Below are positions 53,077 through 62,177 of a stretch of DNA of 64,000 nucleotides, piece after piece. Made by a program: the position numbers and the translations under genes. The stretch's first letter is position 1. Each line of letters begins with the position of its first letter. Origin of the DNA: Paenibacillus sp. RC67 (GTDB lineage: Bacteria; Bacillota; Bacilli; Paenibacillales; NBRC-103111); NCBI RefSeq assembly GCF_030020805.1, contig NZ_CP125098.1:5665501-5729500 (forward strand). Reading direction: 5' to 3'. Under the pieces are notes generated by a model. That model was not told the origin of the DNA. It did not search any database and saw only the letters and a program-made list of their open reading frames with translations.

Positions 53077-53925
53077 ATGAATATTTTCGTCACCGGGGCC
53101 ACAGGTAAAATTGGGAGTCGTTTGGTCCCCAGATTGTTGCAGCGTGGTCATCACGTTAAAGTATTAATTCGAGATGCCGCGAAGGCGGAATCATATCCGC
53201 TGCAAGGTGCCGAGATTGTCGCAGGAAATCTGATGCAGGCAGAAAAACTTGAGGAAGCGCTACGTAACATGGATGTCGTCATACACCTTGCTGCCCAGTT
53301 CCGAGGTGTAGATGAGGCAACGGCAAAAAGTTCGAATATCCATGCTACCATTGCTTTAGCGAACGCCGCAATAAAGGCGAAAGTTCCGCGCTTTGTGTTT
53401 GCCAGCACCAATCTGGTATACGGTTCCGATGGCCAGTTGAGACCAAGCCGGGAAGATGACAACTTGCAGCCTGCATTCCTGTACCCTCAAACCAAAGCGA
53501 CTGCCGAAGAAGCGCTGGTCCAACTTCACGTTGAGCAGGGATTGGGGCTACGAATCGTACGCCTTGCATTCGTCTATGGAGAAGGAGATCCCCATATTAA
53601 CGAATTTCTCCCTATCATGAGTACGTGGAATCCAGCCAAACGACTCCATATGGTGCATCATGCGGATGTATGCCGAGCGTTACTGCTCGCTGCCTCCACT
53701 CCGGGCATAGATGGTCGCGTCTATAATGTTGCCGACGATGCTCCCATCTCCGTTGCCGAGTTGATTCAGTTTCACGGGCATTCCCGTCAATACACGGCAG
53801 AAATCTCGCAGAATGAGTTTAACCCTTTTGATATGATCGTAGACACGACCCGAATTAGAGATGAGTTAAATTATCGTCCGATATTCCCCTCATTCTACAC
53901 AGCAAGAGATGCTGGTGGTTTGTAA
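53077..53925 (+). CDS. NAD-dependent epimerase/dehydratase family protein
   Basis: A 282-residue extended SDR protein. FVTGATGKIGSRLVPRLL is the cofactor motif (TGATGKIG), DVVIHLAAQFRG follows near 65-76, and the active-site YPQTKATAEE (Tyr-x-x-x-Lys) is near 132-141. The sugar or other substrate is unknown. ATG with AGGAGG. Under likely control of the divergent XRE gene. Confidence 0.85.
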   Translation: MNIFVTGATGKIGSRLVPRLLQRGHHVKVLIRDAAKAESYPLQGAEIVAGNLMQAEKLEEALRNMDVVIHLAAQFRGVDEATAKSSNIHATIALANAAIKAKVPRFVFASTNLVYGSDGQLRPSREDDNLQPAFLYPQTKATAEEALVQLHVEQGLGLRIVRLAFVYGEGDPHINEFLPIMSTWNPAKRLHMVHHADVCRALLLAASTPGIDGRVYNVADDAPISVAELIQFHGHSRQYTAEISQNEFNPFDMIVDTTRIRDELNYRPIFPSFYTARDAGGL

Positions 53926-53964
53926 TAAACGTCCGTGAGATTCTCAGTGTGAATCACATATGAT

Positions 53965-54000
53965 TAAAACTTGCCGTTATTTATGATACGGTTCACCCAG
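53965..54000. repeat. GATACGGTT repeat family, copy 5
   Basis: AAAACTTGCCGTTATTTATG then ATACGGTTCACC. Left part of the unit only. Confidence 0.6.
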
Positions 54001-54034
54001 CATAATCATAATTTAAGCGTACAAGAATACGTTC

Positions 54035-54148
54035 GTCGGGAATGGGATCAATTTCTTGTCATTGGATTTTGACAAGAAATTGATCTCATAACATAAAAAA
54101 GCCGCAATTTACGCAGCAATTAATGAGACTATGTTCTTGTCACCCGAC
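54035..54148. repeat. MITE-like structured element, copy 2
   Basis: Bounded by GTCGGG (54035-54040) and CCCGAC (54143-54148), with the same inner inverted repeat GATCAATTTCTTG...CAAGAAATTGATC. Here the right end is extended by GACAATTGTC and GACAAGAA. Close match to 38412-38524. Confidence 0.7.
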
Positions 54149-54216
54149 AATTGTCGGATGACAAGAATCTGTTCTGATAAATAACAAGAATCCTCTGCTA
54201 TGTCCCCACCGAAGTG

Positions 54217-55143
54217 TTATTGTAATTGAGGTGTTCCATTTAAAAAGGGATGAAGAAGTGAATAGATTGCACGACTAACCGGTATTTGAATTTCATGTTT
54301 ATTAGCCAGTTCCAAGACATATCCCTGCAAGCTTTCAACTTCAATGGGCAGTCCTTTTTCTAGATCACGATGCATGGAGGAGGTCATTGCTGGAGGAAGA
54401 TCTTCTACCTTTTTGATTATTCTTTCCACCGTATCCTCTGGTAATGGAACTTTATGAGTAATAGCAATTTGATATATTTCATGTATGAAATCCACCAATA
54501 ACGCTCTCGTTACGAGGTCATTCCTGGCAACTCCGATTGGCTGACGGGTCGCCGAGGTAATTCCGCTTAATGTGGTCAATAAAATAAATTTCTTCCACAT
54601 TTCACTAATGATATTATCCGTTTGCAAGACATTTAATTCCGATTTCTTTAACATGTTAACAATCTTGCTTGTAAATTCCGACTGCCCTTCTCTTAATGAA
54701 CCAAAGACAATATCATGCATAGGGCTTGTTTGAACAATATTTCCTTCTTCATTAAGAGTGGATTCTATGTAGCAAACCCCTCCCAAAATATTTTCTTCTC
54801 CAAAACGGTCCGTTAATGTATCCATATGTTGAACACCATTAAGCAATGGCAATATTGTAGCACCATTTGAAATAAGAACCTCTAATTGTGGGAGGGCCTC
54901 CTCTAAATGATAGTTTTTTAGTGCTAAAATGACGAGCTCCGGATTCTCGATTTCCTTACTTTCTACCACTAAATGAGGATTAATAGTAAAATCGCCATGA
55001 AAACTGGAAATTATTAGACCGCGATTTTTCAATTGCTCGAAGCGTCTTTTACGTACTAAAAAAGTGACTGGAAAACCAGCCCTAGCTAATTTACCTCCAA
55101 AATACCCACCAACAGCGCCTGCACCGAATATAACCGTGTGCAT
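54217..55143 (-). CDS. panE: 2-dehydropantoate 2-reductase (ketopantoate reductase)
   Basis: A 308-residue reductase of pantothenate synthesis. The NADP motif is FGAGAVGGYFGGKLARAG at the N-terminus, LALKNYHLEEAL near 72-83 is the ApbA/PanE signature, LLNGVQHMDTL is near 98-108, and the C-terminal domain has KKFILLTTLSGITSATRQPI, with Lys as catalytic residue. ATG with GGGAGGAAG. Single gene. PanE-like paralogs with other substrates exist, so the exact role is not certain. Confidence 0.82.
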   Translation of the reverse strand: MHTVIFGAGAVGGYFGGKLARAGFPVTFLVRKRRFEQLKNRGLIISSFHGDFTINPHLVVESKEIENPELVILALKNYHLEEALPQLEVLISNGATILPLLNGVQHMDTLTDRFGEENILGGVCYIESTLNEEGNIVQTSPMHDIVFGSLREGQSEFTSKIVNMLKKSELNVLQTDNIISEMWKKFILLTTLSGITSATRQPIGVARNDLVTRALLVDFIHEIYQIAITHKVPLPEDTVERIIKKVEDLPPAMTSSMHRDLEKGLPIEVESLQGYVLELANKHEIQIPVSRAIYSLLHPFLNGTPQLQ

Positions 55144-55339
55144 ACCGATCTTCCTCCCACTATAAATTAATATTTCTCTTGGTTACTTACACGTTCTTAG
55201 ACGTCCATGCCCCTAACGCGGCAGATTTCCTCACTATTTAAATGTTCAAACCCATTCTTTATCCAGATTGATTTTGCTGTGCTATATATGGCTCTAGACG
55301 CTGAGTGCTCCCTCTCAGAACCCAACCTAGCGGTGGGCT

Positions 55340-57091
55340 CTATTGCCCCCTCAATCTTACTTCAGGAATCCGAATCCGCACCTCCGTGCCCTGTCCGGGG
55401 CTCGAGGTGAGGGTGACCCCATAATCCGATCCGTAGTACAGCTTGAGCCGCGCATCCACATTGTGAATGCCGATCCCACCCAGCTTGGTCCTTCTCGAAT
55501 CGGAATCGGGCTGCTGCAGGAAACCCGGATCACTGGCAAGACGGGCAGGATTAAACCCGACTCCGTCATCGCTGACGACAAATTGAATGCTCCCATCGTC
55601 CGCCCGGCTGCATCGGATCTCCAGATGTCCCGGTCCGTCCTTTTCACGGATCCCGTGGTAGATTGCATTTTCCGCCAGCGGCTGGAGAATGATCTTAGGG
55701 ATCACCTCGTCCACCAGAGAGGGGTCGAAGCTCAGCTCATAATTCAGCTTATCCCCATAGCGCTCCTTCTGGATAAATAAATATTGGGAGACGTGGGTCA
55801 TCTCCTTCTCAATCGTCGTATATTCGCTGCCTCCGCTTAGCGATAACTGGAAGAACTCGGCGAGCGCCTTGGTCGTTGAGATCACCCGGTCCGTATCCTG
55901 GAACTCGGCCATCCACACGATCGTATCCAGCGTGTTGTACAGAAAGTGAGGATTGATCTGACTGTGCAGCACACTCAGCTCGTGCAGTCGCAGCGAGCGC
56001 TCCCGCGTCTCCTTGTCTTCCATCAGCTGGCGGATTTCCAGCACCATGGAGTTGAAGTGCCGGGCGAGTCCCTGCAGTTCGGTAACCCCTGTCTCTGGCA
56101 CGCGGATCGCCAGCCGTCCGCTTTCGACCTGCTGCATGGCCTGCTCAAGCCGCTGCACCGGACGGGTCATGCTCTTGGCGATCCAGGGCGAGGCCAGCAG
56201 AATCAGCAACAGGACCGCCGCTCCGACCATGATAAAGGACCTTAGCAGCTGTGCGCGGATCTGCTGCAGGCCGTCCAGGGAGCTGACCCCAACTAGCGTC
56301 CAGTCCGAGCCCTTGAGCGGCATCTGGTACACCAGCCGGTTTTGCTTCGGATTATAGCCTTCGGACTGCCGGCTCATTGCGATCAGCTGTTCTTTTTTGG
56401 CACTGTCGACAAAATAAGAAACGTCCTTGTGATACACCAGTTCATTCTGGCTGTTAATGATATACACATACCCGCTGCTGCCCAAGTCCAGATCGTTCAG
56501 ATAATCCTCAAGCCCCTTGTACTTGATATCGAGCAGCACGACGCCGAGATTACGGCCCCGGTTGTCTCGGATTTCTTGGCTCATCGAGATGACCCAGTTG
56601 TTCTTATCCATCGAGAACTTCTGCATCCGCGCCGAGGTCAGCACCGGATTGCTGCTGCGAATCGCAGCGGCATACCATGGCTCCTGCATCATGTCCGAGG
56701 AGCGCGTCATGTTCAGCTTCTGCTCGTTGGACAGCATATACCCGTCCTTACCGATGACGATGACCGACTGGATGAATGGATCGGAGACCAACACGCTGTC
56801 GATCACCTTCAGCACATCCCGCTCCCCGGCCTGGTCCTTGGCCTCCAGCGTCCGGATCGTCTGGGGGTTGCGTGCTAGCATTGTAGACAGTACCTTCAGC
56901 CGGTCGATGTACATCTCCACATATGTGCCACCCTTAGCGATGGCCATCTGGTTTGATTCGACGGATTCGCTCATGACGACCCGGGAAATGCCCGCATACA
57001 GCACACTTCCGGTGGTGCCCAGCAGTAGAACGCTGATTGCGAAGTAAATCCAGGAGATGCGGAACTGTAGTGAGCGGAAGAACGGCTTCAT
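55340..57091 (-). CDS. YesM-type sensor histidine kinase
   Basis: About 583 residues. One membrane helix near 12-35, an exterior Cache-like sensor to about 285, a second helix and HAMP near 290-360, then the His_kinase domain with the phosphoacceptor in SQINPHFLYNTLDTI, and an ATPase domain with N-box LAENAIYHG and G1/G2 boxes DDGVGFNP and GGIGIHNV. Such kinases sense envelope or carbohydrate signals. The start codon overlaps the stop of the response regulator gene (TGATG). No target transporter is adjacent. Confidence 0.9.
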   Translation of the reverse strand: MKPFFRSLQFRISWIYFAISVLLLGTTGSVLYAGISRVVMSESVESNQMAIAKGGTYVEMYIDRLKVLSTMLARNPQTIRTLEAKDQAGERDVLKVIDSVLVSDPFIQSVIVIGKDGYMLSNEQKLNMTRSSDMMQEPWYAAAIRSSNPVLTSARMQKFSMDKNNWVISMSQEIRDNRGRNLGVVLLDIKYKGLEDYLNDLDLGSSGYVYIINSQNELVYHKDVSYFVDSAKKEQLIAMSRQSEGYNPKQNRLVYQMPLKGSDWTLVGVSSLDGLQQIRAQLLRSFIMVGAAVLLLILLASPWIAKSMTRPVQRLEQAMQQVESGRLAIRVPETGVTELQGLARHFNSMVLEIRQLMEDKETRERSLRLHELSVLHSQINPHFLYNTLDTIVWMAEFQDTDRVISTTKALAEFFQLSLSGGSEYTTIEKEMTHVSQYLFIQKERYGDKLNYELSFDPSLVDEVIPKIILQPLAENAIYHGIREKDGPGHLEIRCSRADDGSIQFVVSDDGVGFNPARLASDPGFLQQPDSDSRRTKLGGIGIHNVDARLKLYYGSDYGVTLTSSPGQGTEVRIRIPEVRLRGQ

Positions 57092-57870
57092 CACTCTTTT
57101 ATCCTTTCGCGGTATTGCAGGGGCGACAAGCCGAACTTCTTCTTGAACGAGGAGCTGAAATAATTCGGGTTGTCGAAGCCTACCTCCGCTGAGATTTCAT
57201 AGACTTTCTTGTCTGACGCGAGCAGCTGCAGCTTGGCGCGCTCCATCCGGATCGAGGCGATATAATCCTGGAAGGGGACATTGAACAGCTTCTTGAATAA
57301 AGTGCTCATATAGCCCGGACTAAAGCCCATCTGCTCGGCCAGCAGCACCAGTGAGAATTCCGGGTTCGCCAGATGGGCCTCGATCACCTGCTGAACCAGC
57401 TTCTTCTCGTGATCCGGCTCGCCCGGAGCTGCAGCTCCCGCCGTATGCGTCTGCATAGTTCTCAGCAGGGCCAGCAGCTCCGTCCGCTGACTCTCGTCCT
57501 TCAGCTTCTGCACCAGCTTGTTCAGTACCTCGAACACATCGCTGCGTGAGACCGGCTTGAGCACGTAATCATCAATGCCTATTTTCAGCGAGGCTACCGC
57601 ATAATCGTAATAATCATAGCCTGTGATGACGGCGATTTTGACCTCGGGCTTCATAGCTTTGATCTGGACTGCAAAATCCAGTCCGTTCATCCGCGGCATG
57701 TTGATGTCGAGCAGGACCAGATCCGGCAGCTGCTCCCCGAATATCCGCAGGCCTTCCTCCCCATTGGTCGCCTCATAGATCTCATGAATATGCAGCTCCT
57801 CAAACGGTACGAACCGCCTGATGCCCTTGCGGATCAAGTCCTCGTCTTCGACGAGCAGCAGTTTATACAT
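57091..57870 (-). CDS. YesN-type response regulator with AraC output domain
   Basis: A 259-residue regulator. The receiver domain has the acidic pair ED near 8-9, phosphoacceptor Asp in LVLLDINMPRMNG near 50-62 and a Lys in YVLKPVSR. The AraC DNA-binding domain lies in about 155-257 (MGFSPGYMSTLFKKLFNVPF, VGFDNPNYFSSSFKKKFGLS). Partner of the downstream YesM-like kinase. ATG with GAGGGAG. Confidence 0.9.
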   Translation of the reverse strand: MYKLLLVEDEDLIRKGIRRFVPFEELHIHEIYEATNGEEGLRIFGEQLPDLVLLDINMPRMNGLDFAVQIKAMKPEVKIAVITGYDYYDYAVASLKIGIDDYVLKPVSRSDVFEVLNKLVQKLKDESQRTELLALLRTMQTHTAGAAAPGEPDHEKKLVQQVIEAHLANPEFSLVLLAEQMGFSPGYMSTLFKKLFNVPFQDYIASIRMERAKLQLLASDKKVYEISAEVGFDNPNYFSSSFKKKFGLSPLQYRERIKE

Positions 57871-57892
57871 AGCGCGCTAACTCCCTCTAGCT

Positions 57893-59017
57893 TCATTTTA
57901 TCACTTGAATCAAATCTCCGTAGCCCTCTTTCTCCATATCCGCCACAGGAACGAACCGGATGGACGCGCTGTTGATGCAGTACCGCTTGCCGCCCTTGTC
58001 GGCAGGACCGTCGTCGAATACGTGGCCCAGGTGAATGTCGCCAGCACGGCTGCGAACCTCGGTGCGCTTCAGCCCGTAGCTGTTGTCCTCCTTCTCCTTC
58101 ACAACCTCAGGCGCGATCGGCTTCGTGAAGCTGGGCCAGCCGCAACCGGCATCGTACTTGTCGGCGCTGGAGAATAGTGGCTCCCCGGTCGCGACATCCA
58201 CATACAGGCCAGACTCGAAGTTATCCCAGTAAGCATTGGAGAAGGCATGTTCCGTATCGTTCTTGACGGCTACCTGATATTGCTCCTTTGTAAGCTTCTG
58301 CTTAAGCTCCGCCTCGCTTGGCTTCGGGTACTTCGCAGGATCGATATGGATCACTTGATCCTTTAATACATTCAGATCGATATGGCAGTATCCGTATGGA
58401 TTTTTCTCCAGATAATCCTGGTGATATTCTTCCGCGAGGTAGTAATTACTAATCGTCCTCACCTCGGTCACCACCGGTTTGTCATATTGCTTCTGTACCG
58501 CCTCTACCGCTGCCTGGATCACGGGCAGATCCTGCTCCCGTTCATAATAGATGCCGGTCCGGTATTGAATCCCCCGGTCATTACCTTGCTTGTTGACGCT
58601 GGTCGGATCGATGACCTTGAAATAATCGGTCAGCAGATCTGCCAGGGATACGCGGGCCGGATCGTAGGTGACCTTCACAGTCTCGGCGAAGCCCCGGTCG
58701 CCGCGCACCACATCTTCATAGGTCGGGTTCGCACCGGTGCCATTGGCATAACCGGAGACGACGTCGCTCACTCCGTAGATGCGAGACATATAAGCCTCCA
58801 TCCCCCAGAAGCACCCTCCGGCCAAATAAATCGTCTGCAGATGACTGGCGGAAAAATCGAGCGCTTTGTTCGGGTTAGGCAGCGACGCGGTCGTCGCCGT
58901 AGATTCACTGCCTAGAGCGGTAAAAGCCCCCACGCTGCCGTTTATTCCATTATAGGAGGAGCAGGCCGTAACGACCAGCAGAAGCAGCAGCGTGAAAAAC
59001 AAGCCTAGTTGTTTCAT
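57893..59017 (-). CDS. msrAB: Surface-anchored methionine sulfoxide reductase MsrA-MsrB fusion
   Basis: A 374-residue lipoprotein with signal peptide and lipobox VVTAC (Cys about 19). The MsrA domain has GGCFWGMEAYM near 68-77 (catalytic Cys in GCFWG) and QYRTGIYYE. The MsrB domain has CGWPSFTKPI, HLGHVFDDGP and catalytic Cys in RYCINSASIRF near 350. It repairs both S and R methionine sulfoxide outside the membrane, with electrons from CcdA and the thioredoxin-like protein encoded directly upstream. ATG with AAGGAGG. Confidence 0.93.
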   Translation of the reverse strand: MKQLGLFFTLLLLLVVTACSSYNGINGSVGAFTALGSESTATTASLPNPNKALDFSASHLQTIYLAGGCFWGMEAYMSRIYGVSDVVSGYANGTGANPTYEDVVRGDRGFAETVKVTYDPARVSLADLLTDYFKVIDPTSVNKQGNDRGIQYRTGIYYEREQDLPVIQAAVEAVQKQYDKPVVTEVRTISNYYLAEEYHQDYLEKNPYGYCHIDLNVLKDQVIHIDPAKYPKPSEAELKQKLTKEQYQVAVKNDTEHAFSNAYWDNFESGLYVDVATGEPLFSSADKYDAGCGWPSFTKPIAPEVVKEKEDNSYGLKRTEVRSRAGDIHLGHVFDDGPADKGGKRYCINSASIRFVPVADMEKEGYGDLIQVIK

Positions 59018-59047
59018 GGATTTGCCTCCTTGATAACCAGTAATTAG

Positions 59048-59599
59048 TTAATGAATAGATTGAAAGGTCTGGTCGATCACTTCATTGGTATTATGTCCTG
59101 GAACTGCTTTCACAAGAATCCCGTCGGAGCCGATATAATAAGAGGACGGATAACCTCTGACCCCGAACTGCTTGGTCCACGCCCCACCTGTATCCAGCAG
59201 GACGGGAATATTGTCGAAGCCGCGCTTGGAGAACCACTTCACGAAATCCGCTTCCGGCTGCTCGCCATTAAAATCAGGACTGACGATGGTGAGCACCTTG
59301 TAATCATGCTGCTGACCGGATAGCTGGTTCAGCTCATCCAGCCCCGCCAGGCAGATTGGACACCAGGATGCCCAGAACTTCACATACACCTTCTGGCCCT
59401 TGAAGTCCGCTAGTGATACCGGGTTACCCTTCAAATCCTTCAATTGAAATTGCGGCGCCGGCTGTCCGGCATTCTTCGCCGCTCCGTTCCCGGCGGCCTT
59501 CGCGCCTTCCTGTCCGGCGCCCTGGGCTCCTAGCAGCAAAACTCCCAGCAGTACGACGACTACAGCGCTTACCAGCCACGTCAGCTTGTTCATTCTCAT
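59048..59599 (-). CDS. Membrane-anchored thioredoxin-like protein (TlpA/ResA/Etrx type)
   Basis: A 183-residue protein with an N-terminal membrane anchor (LVSAVVVVLLGVLLLG), a Gly/Ala-rich linker and a redoxin domain with the active site WASWCPICLAG near 73-83. cis-Pro is in VRGYPSSYYIG. It would carry electrons from CcdA to MsrAB. Located between the two on the same strand. This arrangement matches the CcdA-Etrx-MsrAB system of pneumococci. Confidence 0.9.
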   Translation of the reverse strand: MRMNKLTWLVSAVVVVLLGVLLLGAQGAGQEGAKAAGNGAAKNAGQPAPQFQLKDLKGNPVSLADFKGQKVYVKFWASWCPICLAGLDELNQLSGQQHDYKVLTIVSPDFNGEQPEADFVKWFSKRGFDNIPVLLDTGGAWTKQFGVRGYPSSYYIGSDGILVKAVPGHNTNEVIDQTFQSIH

Positions 59600-59621
59600 T
59601 CGGTCTTCCTCCTTCTCCGTA

Positions 59622-60335
59622 TTAGAATTGAAAATAGGCCGTAATCGTATTGAGCTTATTGGTGATGAGCAAGAGGCCCATCACAATCAGTACAGCGCCG
59701 GAGACGATCTTCAGCGTCTTCATATGCTTATACACATGGCGGACCCGGGTCAGCAACGCCTCGGAGAACAGCGCAATGATCAAGAAAGGAATCGCCAGAC
59801 CTAGTGTGTAGATTAGCATGTACGAGGCTCCCTGGGCAGCAGAGCCTCCGGTAGCCGACAAGCTGATGACAGCAGCAAGCACCGGACCGATGCAGGGCGT
59901 CCACCCGAAGCTGAACGTTAACCCAAGCAGGAACGCTCCCCACAGTCCGCGTCTGTTCTGCAGGTCAACTGTCACACGCTTCTCCCGCTCCAGCGCCTGA
60001 AGCTTGAACAGGCCTGTCTGGTACAGACCGAACAGCACCACGATGCCGCCGCACACGGTCATGAACAGCGGACTGCTCACGACGCCGCCCAGCGAGCCGG
60101 CACCGAAGCCGAGCAGGACGAAAACCGTGGACAGGCCAAACATGAAGATCAGCGTTCGGCCGACCAGCACCAGCGAGACCTTCATCCCTCCGGGCGTACG
60201 GCCTTCCGCGCGGCCTCCCGGCTCCGCGCTGCCAAGATAGGCCAAGTAGACGGGCAGCAGCGGCAGAATGCACGGCGAGAAGAAGGACAGCACACCTGCA
60301 GCAAATACGCTTCCTGCATAAATCGATTCAGTCAT
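59622..60335 (-). CDS. ccdA: CcdA family transmembrane electron transporter
   Basis: A 237-residue polytopic membrane protein with six helices. The two redox-active Cys are seen in FFSPCILPLLP near residue 22 and in GWTPCIGPVLAAV near 140. It moves reducing equivalents from cytoplasmic thioredoxin to the exterior thioredoxin-like protein. ATG with GGAGGTG. Second gene of the four-gene operon. Confidence 0.92.
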   Translation of the reverse strand: MTESIYAGSVFAAGVLSFFSPCILPLLPVYLAYLGSAEPGGRAEGRTPGGMKVSLVLVGRTLIFMFGLSTVFVLLGFGAGSLGGVVSSPLFMTVCGGIVVLFGLYQTGLFKLQALEREKRVTVDLQNRRGLWGAFLLGLTFSFGWTPCIGPVLAAVISLSATGGSAAQGASYMLIYTLGLAIPFLIIALFSEALLTRVRHVYKHMKTLKIVSGAVLIVMGLLLITNKLNTITAYFQF

Positions 60336-60401
60336 AAGCGTTTCACCTCCGGTTGGTTCATAGGTTCATACGTCAAGGGATACTTCTACATTCGATTCAA
60401 G

Positions 60402-61052
60402 CTATAGCTGTCTCAGCTCGCGAAGAATATCTTCGGGCTCCAACCGCTGCATGAAGTCCGGATTGACGTATGCTGAGCGGATGACGGCACTCTCATCGAT
60501 CATGAAAGTCGCCGGAACTGGCAACATCCATCGGTCCGTCGCGTTATACTCCGCCAGATCGATCCCGAAGCTCAGATATAGCTCGCGGAGAGAATCCGGC
60601 ACATCGTAGAGCAGGTTGAATCTCGCGGCCAGCAGCCCGTTCGTGTCGCTCAGCACTTGAAAGCTAAGCTGCTCTTTCTCCACCTGACTCAGGGAATGGT
60701 CGGGGGTTTGCGCGCTGATCGCCAGCAATTGTCCGCCCAGTGCATGAATCTCGGGCAACATCTCCTCATACGTGCGAAGCTGAAGATTGCAGTAAGGGCA
60801 CCAAGCCCCGCGGTAAAAGGTCAGAACCACAGGGCCCTTGGCCAGCTCCTCATATAAGGAAATGTTCTGGCCGAGCACATTCTTCAGGCTGAAATCCTTC
60901 ACCTTGGAGCCGACCGGCTGTCCGCTCGCCAGTCCCGACTGCTGAAGCTCACGGATCGTGCGGAACATCTCCTCATGCACCTCGGCCGGGGTACTTGCTA
61001 TGAATGCCTGCTTCGCTTGGTTAAGCCGGCTATTTAGATTGCTGTTCGTCAT
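60402..61052 (-). CDS. Peroxiredoxin-like protein (AhpC/TSA family)
   Basis: A 216-residue redoxin with the active site YRGAWCPYCNLQL near 80-92, where a CxxC pair replaces the single peroxidatic Cys context, as in the peroxiredoxin-like family. No signal peptide, so cytoplasmic. ATG with AAGGAGAA. First gene before ccdA with a 66-base gap, so it is probably co-transcribed with the methionine sulfoxide repair genes as part of an oxidative stress response. Confidence 0.85.
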   Translation of the reverse strand: MTNSNLNSRLNQAKQAFIASTPAEVHEEMFRTIRELQQSGLASGQPVGSKVKDFSLKNVLGQNISLYEELAKGPVVLTFYRGAWCPYCNLQLRTYEEMLPEIHALGGQLLAISAQTPDHSLSQVEKEQLSFQVLSDTNGLLAARFNLLYDVPDSLRELYLSFGIDLAEYNATDRWMLPVPATFMIDESAVIRSAYVNPDFMQRLEPEDILRELRQL

Positions 61053-61206
61053 GAGCTCGTTCTCCTTTCACATCCTCTTCTACTTACAGGGGATAGTCTT
61101 ACCCTATAGTCACAGTGTAGAGGAATTCGAAGCCCTTTAACATCCAAGCTCATCAGCACTTTCTCTAAAATCATCAGGTTTTTGAGATGGGTTGGTCTCG
61201 ATTGGC

Positions 61207-61492
61207 TCATAAGCGCTGCAAAATGAATGTACATAATAAGCCTCCCAACAATACCATCCCAAGAACATTTGCCATCACAACCACCCTAACTGAGAACAGC
61301 TCAGAGGCAATACATACTGCGCCAGTCGTAAGCAGGATCAGAAGAGCCTCTATAAACCCGTTCACACTCCCCGCAAGCCCCATTATTTCTACCTGTATAT
61401 GATTCTGATAAAAGGTTGTGAAGGTCTGTATTGGCGAACGCTAGAAAGAAAGCAAACATGAAAAAGCCGACTGCCGTGGTATAAACCTTGGT
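61207..61492 (-). pseudogene. C-terminal fragment of an MFS transporter gene
   Basis: Hydrophobic frames VYTTAVGFFMFAFFLAFAN (61492-61435) and, after a frameshift, IQVEIMGLAGSVNGFIEALL and VVVMANVLGMVLLGGLLCTF to a stop at 61207. The pattern is that of the last membrane helices of an MFS permease. No start, so inactive. Confidence 0.55.
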
Positions 61493-61582
61493 TATCCCAT
61501 TATTTTGGTTTTTCCATGATTGTCCGTTTCCTAATCTATCAAAAATGAATCTATTATAGTAAAACTCAAGGAGGTGATAAGT

Positions 61583-61807
61583 ATGTGTTCATGCTCATCT
61601 ACCACTTCTCCAGATGTTGTTACTATTAGATTTATAGATAATAGGATAACTGGAGTATGCATCATAGGAAGCGCTAATCCTTGCGATCAATTCTTGCGAG
61701 TAGGATCTACCTTGATCCCAGCTATCCATTGTCTCTTAAGAAACGGATTTGTCATCATCACCGAAAGAAGCAACGTTCTTGTTCTTAGACGCGAACGTAT
61801 ATTTTGA
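61583..61807 (+). CDS. Small Cys-containing protein, unknown function
   Basis: A 74-residue protein from ATG 61583 behind a perfect AAGGAGGTGATAAGT. It begins MCSCSSTTSPDVVTIRFIDN and has four Cys in all (2, 4, 25 and one in ANPCDQF) plus another in AIHCLLRN. Strand-rich, ending basic. A terminator follows within ten bases, so it is a solid single-gene unit. No family recognised. The strong translation signal suggests an abundant product. Confidence 0.7.
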   Translation: MCSCSSTTSPDVVTIRFIDNRITGVCIIGSANPCDQFLRVGSTLIPAIHCLLRNGFVIITERSNVLVLRRERIF

Positions 61808-61813
61808 TTATCG

Positions 61814-61846
61814 AACTCCCGTTTGTTTCAGACGGGGGTTTTCTTT
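61814..61846 (+). terminator. Terminator of the small Cys protein gene
   Basis: AACTCCCGT pairs with ACGGGGGTT around TTGTTTCAG, followed by TTCTTT. Confidence 0.75.
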
Positions 61847-62007
61847 ACTTCGGCTATCCATAATTGTTTGATACATGGGGTGTGGTGCAGCTTATAATGA
61901 ATCGATAGCATGATAACTTTTATTATTTGTATCCAAATGTAAGGCAATCTCTACTTTACTTTCGGCACTAATCTACCCGTCGAAAAACCAAAGAATGGAG
62001 AAAAAAG

Positions 62008-62051
62008 AAAAATGGATCTTTCGCAAAGAATGCAAAAAGAGCCATTTTTTT
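62008..62051. terminator. Bidirectional hairpin in the 61847-62177 gap
   Basis: AAAAATGGATCTTT and AAAGAGCCATTTTT pair with one mismatch, T-run on the plus strand. No gene seen directly upstream on either strand, so its transcript is unclear. Confidence 0.5.
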
Positions 62052-62177
62052 ATTTTATTCTAGAATTGTTAAAACCATTACGAGCTTATTGAACAAAAGC
62101 CCCATTAGTTGAAAAAGACGATATAATAACTTTTAAGTATAAAGTAATGTTTGTATCGCGCACGAGGAGGTTCGTTC

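Noticed and set aside
56342..57047. Long open frames on the plus strand opposite the YesM-like gene
   Set aside because: They are shadow frames caused by GC-rich third positions of the kinase gene; no start signals and biased composition.
58382..58915. A 177-codon plus-strand frame opposite msrAB
   Set aside because: Antisense shadow of a well-supported gene with clear catalytic motifs.
61049..61140. A MerR-type promoter or regulator upstream of the peroxiredoxin-like gene
   Set aside because: GGGTAAGACTATCCC is palindromic in part, but the -35/-10 spacing could not be fixed and no MerR gene is seen.
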